Source: an uncultured Caryophanales bacterium (lineage in GTDB: Bacteria > Bacillota_I > Bacilli_A > RFN20 > CAG-826). From it: 9,474 nucleotides of DNA. The notes under the pieces are model-generated. The model had not been told where the DNA came from. It saw nothing but the letters and a program-made list of their open reading frames with translations, and searched no databases. Positions 1-5,954 of this stretch are shown here, piece after piece (position 1 is the first letter of the stretch; every line of letters starts with the position of its first letter). The translations under genes were made by a program, and so were the position numbers. The DNA lies in contig CAMYXQ010000026.1 of assembly GCA_947303105.1 (NCBI GenBank), positions 1 through 9,474 on the forward strand. Direction: 5' to 3'.

Positions 1-292
1 CATAGAAAACGTAGATCAGAACCATGGCGATGACGACGAGGGCAAAGAGGCATAGTTTCAATACAAATTGCACCTTTTCATGCTTCAGATGCTCAAAGTA
101 CGGGAGGATTTTCCGTTCCTTTTCGCCGAAGGAAGCCAAGGAGATCGCGTTGGTGCTGACCCCCATCCGTCCGGTGTCATCCTCGTTGAGGGTGATGGCG
201 GTCCGATTCGCCTTCGGCGCGGGAAAACGCTTTTCTGGCAAACGCTGAATCCGCTCCCTGTAACGGGCCCACTTTTTCTGACGTGTTTCCAT
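1..292 (-). CDS. Hypothetical single-TM or multi-TM membrane protein, N-terminal part only (cut by the left edge)
   Basis: An open frame of 97 codons starts at ATG 292-290 and is still open at base 1. The first 75 or so residues are hydrophilic and rich in Lys and Arg (METRQKKWARYRERIQRLPEKR at the start). They are followed by a strongly hydrophobic stretch, about residues 76-97 (LKLCLFALVVIAMVLIYVFY), which looks like a transmembrane helix with its N-terminus in the cytoplasm. I do not recognise the family. No good Shine-Dalgarno sequence precedes the ATG. There is no upstream in-frame alternative before a stop codon; a second in-frame ATG (MGVSTNAIS, about residue 43) also lacks a clear site. 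A TAGAAT hexamer at 308-303 could be a -10 box, which would make the message almost leaderless, but no convincing -35 accompanies it. The gene diverges from the ferredoxin gene. Reality of the gene is likely; function is unknown. Confidence 0.6.
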   Translation of the reverse strand, partial: METRQKKWARYRERIQRLPEKRFPAPKANRTAITLNEDDTGRMGVSTNAISLASFGEKERKILPYFEHLKHEKVQFVLKLCLFALVVIAMVLIYVFY

Positions 293-323
293 AACGTCAT
301 TTATTCTAACTTAAAACATTCAT

Positions 324-345
324 AGAAGCGAATAAATGCGCTTCT
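324..345. repeat. 22-bp interrupted palindrome in the divergent promoter region upstream of the ferredoxin gene
   Basis: AGAAGCG (324-330) and its exact reverse complement CGCTTCT (339-345) flank the 8-nt spacer AATAAATG. The palindrome ends 25 bp before the -35 box of the ferredoxin promoter and lies upstream of the divergent membrane-protein gene. It is placed like an operator. It could also form a short hairpin. It is not followed by a T-run good enough for a terminator. I cannot name a regulator. Confidence 0.4.
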
Positions 346-370
346 CAGACTCTTTTCTCACATGGTCACA

Positions 371-399
371 TTGCACAAGGAAAGAGAAGATTCTATAAT
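371..399 (+). promoter_or_regulatory. Sigma-A type promoter of the ferredoxin gene
   Basis: The -35 box TTGCAC (371-376) and the perfect -10 box TATAAT (394-399) are separated by exactly 17 nt. Transcription should begin near 406, giving a leader of about 22 nt that contains little more than the ribosome binding site. This also rules out the upstream in-frame ATG at 362, which precedes the promoter. Confidence 0.85.
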
Positions 400-427
400 C
401 AAACAGACGTTACAAGGAGGAATACGA

Positions 428-616
428 ATGCCCAGTAAAGTTTCTGTCAATAACGATGCCTGCATCGGTTGCGGCCTTTGCGTTGGAAGCTGCCCGGATC
501 TCTTCGAATTTGGTGATGATGGCAAGGCTGTTGCCGTCGATGCCCCGGTTACCGATGAGGCCGCCGCGGAAGACGCCATTGCGAATTGCCCGGTTGGCGC
601 CATCGTTGGTGAATAA
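428..616 (+). CDS. Small [4Fe-4S] ferredoxin (62 aa)
   Basis: This is a soluble cytoplasmic electron carrier. The motif C12-x2-C15-x2-C18, together with C54 followed by Pro in NCPVGAI, supplies the four ligands of one [4Fe-4S] cluster. The length (62 aa) and the acidic PDLFEFGDDGKA segment match monocluster ferredoxins of the Thermotoga maritima type. A fifth cysteine, C22, sits where those proteins have one half of a disulfide; the expected partner position (about A46) is alanine, so C22 is probably unpaired. The start at ATG 428 is fixed by AGGAGG at 415-420, 7 nt upstream, and by the promoter at 371-399. The gene is monocistronic, between its own promoter and the hairpin at 625-652. Its clients cannot be read from this window. 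It depends on a cluster-building machine such as the SUF system encoded nearby. Confidence 0.93.
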   Translation: MPSKVSVNNDACIGCGLCVGSCPDLFEFGDDGKAVAVDAPVTDEAAAEDAIANCPVGAIVGE

Positions 617-624
617 TCAACAAT

Positions 625-652
625 AAAAAGAGCCCCAGTTGGGGCTTTTTTT
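625..652. terminator. Bidirectional intrinsic terminator between the ferredoxin and ribU genes
   Basis: AGCCCC (631-636) and GGGGCT (641-646) form a GC-rich 6-bp stem around the loop AGTT. On the plus strand a run of seven T (646-652) follows the stem. On the minus strand the A-run at 625-629 becomes a U-run. The hairpin can therefore end both converging transcripts. Its right edge touches the stop codon of ribU (653-651), so that gene has almost no 3' untranslated region. Confidence 0.9.
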
Positions 653-1355
653 AATTCTTGGTTTCGAACCGCAGTAATTTGTGGGTATATCGGTAGATGA
701 GGAAGGTCACCGCCAGGACGATGGCGTTCTTTATGACATTGAGCGGAACGACGAAATAAATGCCATATGTCCAACCGAGTTCTTTCACCGCCGGATTGGC
801 TGCTTGGCACATGGCCAGCAAGGCATCATAACTGAAGCCCATGACGAACATATAGAACGGCAAGATGGCATAAATGTTGAGCAGCAACGAGACGATGAGT
901 TGGACGAAGAAACTGACGGTGAAGCCGATGGCCACCCCTTTGAGGTTGCGGCGTTTCTTATAGATGATCGCCGCCGGCAAAATGAAGGCGGCCGAGAAAA
1001 CAAAGTCGGCAAGTTCTCCAACGGCCAAAGTCGAGGTCATCGGCAACTTGATCAACGTCTTGATGGCAAGGGCACCGATGCCGGCCCAAGGACCGTAAGC
1101 GAATGAGGCGATAAACACCGGCACTTCATCGAAGTGAATCGCTAAGAACGGCGGCAAGAACGGCAGGTGGATTTGGAAAATCGGGACGACATAAAGGACC
1201 GCGGATAAAGCGCCGAAGATGGCGACTCGGGCGATGAATCTCGTCGTAGTCCGCTTCCGGCCACCGACGGTGATGCCGATGAAGCGGGCGATCAGGAACA
1301 ACAAAACGAGGGCCAAGCCGATGAAGACATATACTCGCCAATCGTTCCAATTCAT
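651..1355 (-). CDS. ribU: RibU-type riboflavin transporter, S component of an ECF transporter (234 aa)
   Basis: This is a very hydrophobic membrane protein with about six or seven predicted helices. It should bind riboflavin outside and pass it in together with the shared ECF module (EcfA, EcfA', EcfT), which is not in this window. The segment HFDEVPVFIASFAYGPWAG (about residues 74-92), followed by a Lys-containing stretch (IKTLIKL), is the typical F-x-D-x-P-x(n)-FA-x-GP-x-AG signature of RibU. The C-terminal helix after NVIKN is also typical. The FMN riboswitch directly upstream gives independent support for the substrate. The protein is about 30 residues longer than the usual RibU because of an extra N-terminal hydrophobic segment (about residues 8-30), followed by a basic loop (GGRKRTTTR). 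The start at 1355 has GGGGAG at 1368-1363, 7 nt upstream, inside the regulatory hairpin. FMN should switch the gene off. Confidence 0.9.
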   Translation of the reverse strand: MNWNDWRVYVFIGLALVLLFLIARFIGITVGGRKRTTTRFIARVAIFGALSAVLYVVPIFQIHLPFLPPFLAIHFDEVPVFIASFAYGPWAGIGALAIKTLIKLPMTSTLAVGELADFVFSAAFILPAAIIYKKRRNLKGVAIGFTVSFFVQLIVSLLLNIYAILPFYMFVMGFSYDALLAMCQAANPAVKELGWTYGIYFVVPLNVIKNAIVLAVTFLIYRYTHKLLRFETKN

Positions 1356-1359
1356 GAAA

Positions 1360-1385
1360 AGTCTCCCCGATGCAGCAGGGAGACT
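1360..1385 (-). promoter_or_regulatory. Ribosome-binding-site sequestering hairpin, expression platform of the FMN riboswitch
   Basis: On the minus strand AGTCTCCC (1385-1378) pairs perfectly with GGGAGACT (1367-1360) over eight base pairs. The 3' arm contains the ribU ribosome binding site GGGGAG (1368-1363). Only four T and one C follow the stem before the ATG, too few for an efficient terminator, so control of translation start is the more likely mode. A second small hairpin, CTAATC with GATTAG (about 1403-1386), lies between the aptamer and this stem and shares one base with the closing helix of the aptamer. Confidence 0.7.
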
Positions 1386-1402
1386 CTAATCACAATCGAT
1401 TA

Positions 1403-1512
1403 GCTTCTAACATCCGGACTTTACCGTTGGCCCTGGAATCTCACCAGATCATGCTTGTTGCCAAGCTCGCGGGCTTTACCGCCAGTCGACGTAATTCTCG
1501 TCGCCCTGAAGC
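1403..1512 (-). ncRNA. FMN riboswitch (RFN element) aptamer
   Basis: The minus strand contains the hallmark conserved blocks in order: a GCTTC closing strand near 1512, then GGGCGACGAG, GGCGGTAAAGCCCGCGAGC, the variable arm, GATCTGGTGAGATTCCAG, GCCAACGGTAAAGTCCGGATG, and a GAAGC closing strand ending at 1403. The two ends pair as P1 (GCTTC with GAAGC). These blocks match the RFN consensus almost base for base, and binding of flavin mononucleotide is the established function of the class. It lies between a promoter (1519-1546) and ribU. When FMN is plentiful the downstream hairpin should form and block translation of ribU. Confidence 0.97.
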
Positions 1513-1518
1513 GCAACC

Positions 1519-1546
1519 ATTATAGCACTGCGATAATGTCTTGCAA
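1519..1546 (-). promoter_or_regulatory. Extended -10 promoter driving the FMN riboswitch and ribU
   Basis: On the minus strand the -35 box TTGCAA (1546-1541), a 16-nt spacer and a perfect -10 box TATAAT (1524-1519) are present. The -10 is preceded by TGC, giving the extended TGnTATAAT form. The predicted start near 1512 coincides with the first paired base of the riboswitch. The -35 begins 11 bases after the rsmG stop codon. No terminator is visible between rsmG and this promoter, so readthrough from the suf-mnmG-rsmG transcript could also enter the riboswitch. Confidence 0.8.
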
Positions 1547-1557
1547 TAAATGTGTTT

Positions 1558-2250
1558 TTAAAGCGGTTTCGCGGTGATTTTCGCCCAAGAACGAGGGTAT
1601 TTCGCAGGGATTTCACCGTGACGACGGATAAAGATGTTTGAGCGAGGATCACCATTCGGCAAGGTGTCTTCCACATTGGCGACCAATTCGAGATTGAGGG
1701 TTTTCATCGCGTTCTTGGCCTCGCGGATTTCCTCATCCGCTTTGCTGCCTTTCATCGCCAGAATGAGTCCGCCGTCTTTCGCAAACGGGGCAGTGATTTC
1801 GAGAAGGACCGGCAAGAAGGACACCGCTCTAGCGGTGACGACATCGAATGCATTCCGTTTCTGATATTCTTCGGCCCGACTATTCACAACCTCAACGTTG
1901 TTGAGTTTGAGTTCGGCCACCACTTTCTCAAGGAAACGGCACCGCTTTGCGGTGGCATCCAACAAAACGAAGTGGCGTTCCGGGAAAGCGATCGCCCAAA
2001 CGAGCCCGGGGAATCCGGCGCCGCTGCCGACATCTAAGAAAGTCTTGCCGACAAAGTGCTCGCTTAGGGTTGGAAGCAAACAATCGAAGAAATGCTTTTC
2101 AACCACATCGGGAACTTCTTTGATCGCCGTCAGGTTGTAATGGCGGTTTTCTTCGAGAAGAATGTCGCAGTAACGGGAAAGAAGGGCGACTTTGTCTGAA
2201 TTCAAGATGCCTCTCGGCTCATAAAACGAGAGCAATTCCTCGTAGGTCAT
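1558..2250 (-). CDS. rsmG: 16S rRNA (guanine-527-N7) methyltransferase RsmG (230 aa)
   Basis: RsmG (GidB) uses S-adenosylmethionine to make m7G at position 527 of 16S rRNA, in the 530 loop near the decoding site. The fold is a class I methyltransferase. Visible marks are NLTAI (residues 39-43), KHFFDCLLP (52-60, usually KHILDSL), the SAM-binding glycine motif LDVGSGAGFPGL (72-83), LLDATAKRCRFLEKV for the adenosine side, a TARAV motif, and the C-terminal RRHGEIPAKYPR. The length is normal for the family. Its start overlaps the mnmG stop as ATGA (4 nt). A strong site, AAGGAGG (2264-2258), sits 7 nt upstream inside mnmG, so the two are translationally coupled. The mnmG-rsmG pair is a classic neighbourhood. 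Confidence 0.96.
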   Translation of the reverse strand: MTYEELLSFYEPRGILNSDKVALLSRYCDILLEENRHYNLTAIKEVPDVVEKHFFDCLLPTLSEHFVGKTFLDVGSGAGFPGLVWAIAFPERHFVLLDATAKRCRFLEKVVAELKLNNVEVVNSRAEEYQKRNAFDVVTARAVSFLPVLLEITAPFAKDGGLILAMKGSKADEEIREAKNAMKTLNLELVANVEDTLPNGDPRSNIFIRRHGEIPAKYPRSWAKITAKPL

Positions 2251-4118
2251 AAGAGCCCCTCCTTCTTCAGTGTCAGGATCAAAACCGAGATGTCAGCGGG
2301 ATTGACGCCGCTGATACGGCTGGCTTGGCCAATCGTTCTCGGCTGGACCATCGCTAATTTCTGACGCGCTTCTAATCGAAGCCCTCCCATTGTCGCATAA
2401 TCGAGATTGTCCGGGAGATAATAGTTTTCCAATTTGCGGTTTCTTTCGGCGTCGCTCAATGCTTTGCGGATATAGCCTTCGTATTTGACTTTGGTTTCGA
2501 GCGCTAAGACAGAGGCATCATCGAATCTATAAGATTCGAGTTCAGGCATATGCCCAGCGATTTCCCGGTAATGGAGATTCGGTCGGCGCAACAACTCGAT
2601 GCCTTTGTGACCGATTGCCACATCGTCATATCCATTCGCCAGTAAATAAGGGGCGATGCCTTCTTTGTCGGCGACATTGGTGACGCTCATAATCTGGATC
2701 GCTTCATCGATTTGGGCGTATTTGTGCAAAAACTTCGCATAACGATCGTCAGAAATGAGGCCAATGTTGTGGCCATGTTCAGTTAAACGCAAATCAGCGT
2801 TATCGTGACGGAGCAATAAACGATATTCGGCTCGCGAAGACAAGAGGCGATATGGTTCATCGGTGCCTTTGGTGACTAAATCATCAATCATGACGCCGAT
2901 GTAAGCTTCGTCGCGGCGAAGGATGAACGGCTCTTGTCCGCGCATCTTGCGAACGGCATTGATGCCAGCCATCAGGCCTAAGCCTGCGGCTTCTTCGTAG
3001 CCAGAAGTGCCGCAGATTTGGCCAGCGCCATAAAGACCCGAGCACTTTTTGAATTCAAGGGTCGGACGGAATTCCAAAGGATCTACTGAGTCGTATTCGA
3101 TTTGATAAGCCCATTTGAGAATCTTCGCATGTTCCAAACCCGGAAGGGTGTGGATGAGTTGTTCTTGGATATCGTGACTGAAGCCAGTCGAGAAACCTTG
3201 AACATAGATAGAATCCCCATTCTCGACTTCTGGCTCGAGAAACAACTGATGACGGGGTTTGTCCGCAAAGCGGACGACCTTGCTTTCAATCGATGGGCAA
3301 TAACGCGGACCAACGCCGGTGATGACGCCATTGAAGACAGCGGATTCGGGAAGATGATCGCGGATAATGCGGATCGTTTCTTCCGTCGTGTAAATCAAAT
3401 AGCAGGGAAGTTGGTCTTCAATCGGCACAAAGGTGTCCGTAAGGTAAGAGAACGCCAATTCGCCTTCCTGCCCCGGTTCGATTTTGGCTTTGGAAAAATC
3501 AATCGTGTTCTTATTAACGCGGGGCGGGGTTCCGGTTTTAAGACGCATCATACGAACGCCAAGGTTCGCAATCGAGGCGGATAAACCATGAGAGGCATCC
3601 TCGCCATCGGGGCCGCCAGGAACCGAATCATAACCGGAAATAATATGGCTTTCCATATAGGTTCCAGTCGTGAGAATCGCCGCTTTGCAGTTGACGATTT
3701 CACCACTCTTAAGTTTGACACCTTTTATCGTGAAATTTTCCACAATGAGTTCGGTGACTTCATCCTCTAAAATATCGAGGTTTTCGGTCTGGTCCAAAAC
3801 CGATTGGACATAGGCTGGATAACCATATTTATCGACCTGGGCACGCAGGCATTGAACGCCAGGACCCTTGGCCGTATTGAGCATTTTGATCTGCAACGGA
3901 TGGTGATCGGCGAATAAGCCCATCATCCCGCCGAGCGCATCGATCTCACGGACGACGATACCTTTCGCGCTGCCGCCGATATGGGGGTTGCATGGGGTAT
4001 TGGCAATCATCTTTTTGTTGAGGGTGATGAGCAAAGTTTTCGCGCCTAAATGAGCGGCGCTCATGGCCGCTTCGACACCGGCGTGTCCACCACCAACTAC
4101 AACAATCTCGTATTCCAT
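2247..4118 (-). CDS. mnmG: tRNA uridine-34 5-carboxymethylaminomethyl modification enzyme MnmG (623 aa)
   Basis: MnmG (GidA) is an FAD and NADH dependent enzyme. With the GTPase MnmE it installs the (carboxymethyl)aminomethyl group on C5 of wobble uridine 34 in certain tRNAs. The dinucleotide motif GGGHAG is at residues 9-14. PCNPHIGGSAKG holds C43 and GPRYCPSIE holds C274, the counterparts of the two functional cysteines of the E. coli enzyme (C47, C277). LKTGTPPR lies at 193-200. The C-terminal helical domain ends with the conserved LEARQKLA, TIGQASRISGVNPADI pattern used for tRNA and MnmE contact. Length is full. The ATG follows the sufB stop after only 2 nt (TAG-TT-ATG), with no real Shine-Dalgarno sequence, so it is probably translated by reinitiation after sufB. 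mnmE, the usual upstream neighbour, is not in this window. Confidence 0.97.
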   Translation of the reverse strand: MEYEIVVVGGGHAGVEAAMSAAHLGAKTLLITLNKKMIANTPCNPHIGGSAKGIVVREIDALGGMMGLFADHHPLQIKMLNTAKGPGVQCLRAQVDKYGYPAYVQSVLDQTENLDILEDEVTELIVENFTIKGVKLKSGEIVNCKAAILTTGTYMESHIISGYDSVPGGPDGEDASHGLSASIANLGVRMMRLKTGTPPRVNKNTIDFSKAKIEPGQEGELAFSYLTDTFVPIEDQLPCYLIYTTEETIRIIRDHLPESAVFNGVITGVGPRYCPSIESKVVRFADKPRHQLFLEPEVENGDSIYVQGFSTGFSHDIQEQLIHTLPGLEHAKILKWAYQIEYDSVDPLEFRPTLEFKKCSGLYGAGQICGTSGYEEAAGLGLMAGINAVRKMRGQEPFILRRDEAYIGVMIDDLVTKGTDEPYRLLSSRAEYRLLLRHDNADLRLTEHGHNIGLISDDRYAKFLHKYAQIDEAIQIMSVTNVADKEGIAPYLLANGYDDVAIGHKGIELLRRPNLHYREIAGHMPELESYRFDDASVLALETKVKYEGYIRKALSDAERNRKLENYYLPDNLDYATMGGLRLEARQKLAMVQPRTIGQASRISGVNPADISVLILTLKKEGLL

Positions 4119-4120
4119 AA

Positions 4121-5518
4121 CTATCCGATTGAATCACTCATATCCAGTTTGATCAACTGGTTCAGCTCGACGGCATATTCCATCGGCAATTCGCGACTGA
4201 AGGGTTCGATGAAACCCATGATGATCATCTGGGTCGCCTGTTCTTTGGTCAAACCTCTGCTCATCAAATAGAAGAGCTGTTCCTCATTGATTTTCGACAC
4301 GGTCGCTTCGTGTTCGATATAGGACGAGGAATTGCGCATTTCATTCTTGGGATAAGTGTCGCTCGCGGAGCGGTCATCCAAGATCAAAGTGTCGCATTCT
4401 ACGTGCGCATGGGCATTATCCGCGCCTTCGTGAACGCGAACCGTGCCGCGATAATTGGCGACGCCGCCGTTGCGGCAAATCGATTTGGAGATGATCGTCG
4501 AGGACGTATTCTTGCCGATGTGGATCATGCGAGCCCCATTGTCCTGGAACTGGTTTTTGCCACCGACGGCAATGGAAATGACGTTCCCGCGTGCGCCGTC
4601 TCCTTTTAAGATACAGGCCGGGTATTTCATATTCCGGTAGGAGCCGATATTGCCATCGACCCATTCCATGAATCCGCCTTCTTCGACAAGGGCGCGCTGG
4701 GTGACCAAATTCACGATGTTGCCACTCCAGTTTTGAATGGTTGTGTAACGGCAATGGGCGCCTTTGAGAACGATGATTTCCACCACCGCGGCATGCAGAG
4801 ATTCTTTTTGGTAAACCGGGGCGGTACAACCTTCCACATAATGGATATCGCTGCCTTCGTCGCAGATGATGAGCGAGCGTTCGAACTGCCCGGTTTTCTC
4901 ATTGTTGATGCGGAAATAAGACTGCAACGGTTTCTCGAGTTTCACGCCTTTCGGGACGTAAATGAACGAGCCGCCGCTCCAGACAGCACCGTTGAGCGCG
5001 GAGAACTTGTTATCGCCAATCGGAACCACGGATCCGAAGTACTTTTTGAACAATTCCGGATAGAGGGCAAGTCCCATATCCGTTGACAAAAAGATAACTC
5101 CTTTTTTCTCCACTTCTTCCAGCATGTTATGGTAGACGACCTCACTCTCGAATTGGGTGGTGACGCCAGCCAAATATTTCCGTTCCGCTTCGGGGATGCC
5201 GAGTTTGTCGAAAGTGTTTTTCACCGATTCGGGAACGTCATCCCAGGACTCTTCTTCTTTGGCGGAGAAGGTGTTGTAGTAGCTGTAGCTATCAAAATCG
5301 AGGAATGAAAGATCCGGGCCATACTTCGGAAGGGGCATCTTTTCGAAAGCATGAAGCGCCTTCAACCGATACTCGGTCATCCATTCTGGTTCATTCTTAT
5401 GCTTGCTGATGGCTTTGACAACTTCATCGTTTAAACCAACGCCAGTTGAAAACACCGTCTTCGCGTCGGTCTTGAAGTCGTATTGATATTCCTCATCCAA
5501 GAACTTGGTGTCTGCCAT
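4121..5518 (-). CDS. sufB: Fe-S cluster assembly scaffold protein SufB (465 aa)
   Basis: SufB is the scaffold core of the SufBCD complex on which a nascent cluster forms from SufU-delivered sulfur and iron. The protein has the usual layout: an N-terminal helical region, a right-handed beta-helix core (about residues 180-375; YVEGCTAP at 227-234, CRYTTIQNWS at 256-265) and a C-terminal SufC-binding domain (about 400-465, EHEATVSKINEEQLFYLMSRGL). C375 lies 29 residues before E404 in the EHE motif (402-404). That is the same spacing as C405 and E434, the cluster-site residues reported for E. coli SufB, so the site appears intact. The start is 1 nt after the sufU stop, with a modest GGAAG upstream. 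It ends 2 nt before mnmG. Sequence and neighbours both support the call. Confidence 0.97.
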   Translation of the reverse strand: MADTKFLDEEYQYDFKTDAKTVFSTGVGLNDEVVKAISKHKNEPEWMTEYRLKALHAFEKMPLPKYGPDLSFLDFDSYSYYNTFSAKEEESWDDVPESVKNTFDKLGIPEAERKYLAGVTTQFESEVVYHNMLEEVEKKGVIFLSTDMGLALYPELFKKYFGSVVPIGDNKFSALNGAVWSGGSFIYVPKGVKLEKPLQSYFRINNEKTGQFERSLIICDEGSDIHYVEGCTAPVYQKESLHAAVVEIIVLKGAHCRYTTIQNWSGNIVNLVTQRALVEEGGFMEWVDGNIGSYRNMKYPACILKGDGARGNVISIAVGGKNQFQDNGARMIHIGKNTSSTIISKSICRNGGVANYRGTVRVHEGADNAHAHVECDTLILDDRSASDTYPKNEMRNSSSYIEHEATVSKINEEQLFYLMSRGLTKEQATQMIIMGFIEPFSRELPMEYAVELNQLIKLDMSDSIG

Positions 5519-5519
5519 C

Positions 5520-5954
5520 TTATTTGTCTTCCATTAAATCCTTCATCGCCGTCCAACCCATCGTCGCGCAATGGATGCGGGCGGCTTGCTTGCCGGTGTT
5601 GATGAAAACGATTGCTTCATCCAGCACGCTTTCATCGTATTCTTTTTCCTCAATCATATTGAGGAATTGTTCGATCATATATTTGGATTCCTTGAACGAT
5701 TTGCCGATGACTTGGTCGCAAAGGATATCGGTCGAAGCGGTTGAAATCGTGCAAGCGACGCCATTCCACAAAGCGTCTTCGACAATGCCGTCTTTCTCTT
5801 TGAGATAGACGTGGAAGTCATCGATGCAGTTGGTGCTTTCGGCGTGAACCGAAACATATCCGTCTTTGACGGGGTCGGCTTTATGGCGCGGAGAGGAATA
5901 ATGATCCATGATGATTTCGCGCATCATCATCGGGGTTAACTCAAAAGTAGGCAT
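5520..5954 (-). CDS. sufU: Zinc-dependent sulfurtransferase SufU (144 aa)
   Basis: SufU takes the persulfide sulfur from the active-site cysteine of SufS and hands it to the SufBCD scaffold. It is IscU-like in fold, but in Gram-positive bacteria it acts as a sulfur shuttle bound to zinc. The expected zinc ligands are all present: C43 and D45 (NCID), C68 (GVACTIS) and C129 (RIHCATMGW). The C68 to C129 distance retains the extra stretch that separates SufU from IscU. The N-terminus MREIIMDHYSSPRHK is typical. Some positions vary from the common pattern (TNCID where many have TCGD). The start overlaps the end of sufS by 14 nt (ATGCCTACTTTTGA) and has AAAGGAG at 5968-5962, 7 nt upstream. Confidence 0.96.
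   Translation of the reverse strand: MPTFELTPMMMREIIMDHYSSPRHKADPVKDGYVSVHAESTNCIDDFHVYLKEKDGIVEDALWNGVACTISTASTDILCDQVIGKSFKESKYMIEQFLNMIEEKEYDESVLDEAIVFINTGKQAARIHCATMGWTAMKDLMEDK

Noticed and set aside
85..300. A 71-aa minus-strand frame starting at 300
   Set aside because: It competes with the frame from 292, which stays open to the window edge and contains a clear membrane helix. The 71-aa frame is Ser/Pro/Arg-rich noise.
362..427. A 22-residue N-terminal extension of the ferredoxin from an upstream in-frame ATG
   Set aside because: The ATG precedes both promoter boxes (371-399) and the strong ribosome binding site at 415-420 serves the ATG at 428. The family protein starts there.
358..810. 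A 150-aa minus-strand frame across the ferredoxin gene, the terminator and the end of ribU
   Set aside because: It would run antisense to a clear ferredoxin and through an intrinsic terminator. Its composition is not protein-like and it has no ribosome binding site.
1360..1385. Reading the hairpin before ribU as an intrinsic terminator
   Set aside because: Only TTTTC follows the stem before the ATG, and the 3' arm contains the ribosome binding site, so sequestration of that site explains it better.
3102..3584. A 160-aa plus-strand frame inside mnmG
   Set aside because: It is antisense to fully conserved mnmG coding sequence. Such long antisense frames arise from codon bias, and no promoter or start signal supports it.
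4121..5518. Loss of the cluster-site cysteine in SufB
   Set aside because: M394 first seemed to replace a key cysteine, but the spacing to the EHE motif shows C375 is the counterpart of E. coli C405, so the site is intact.
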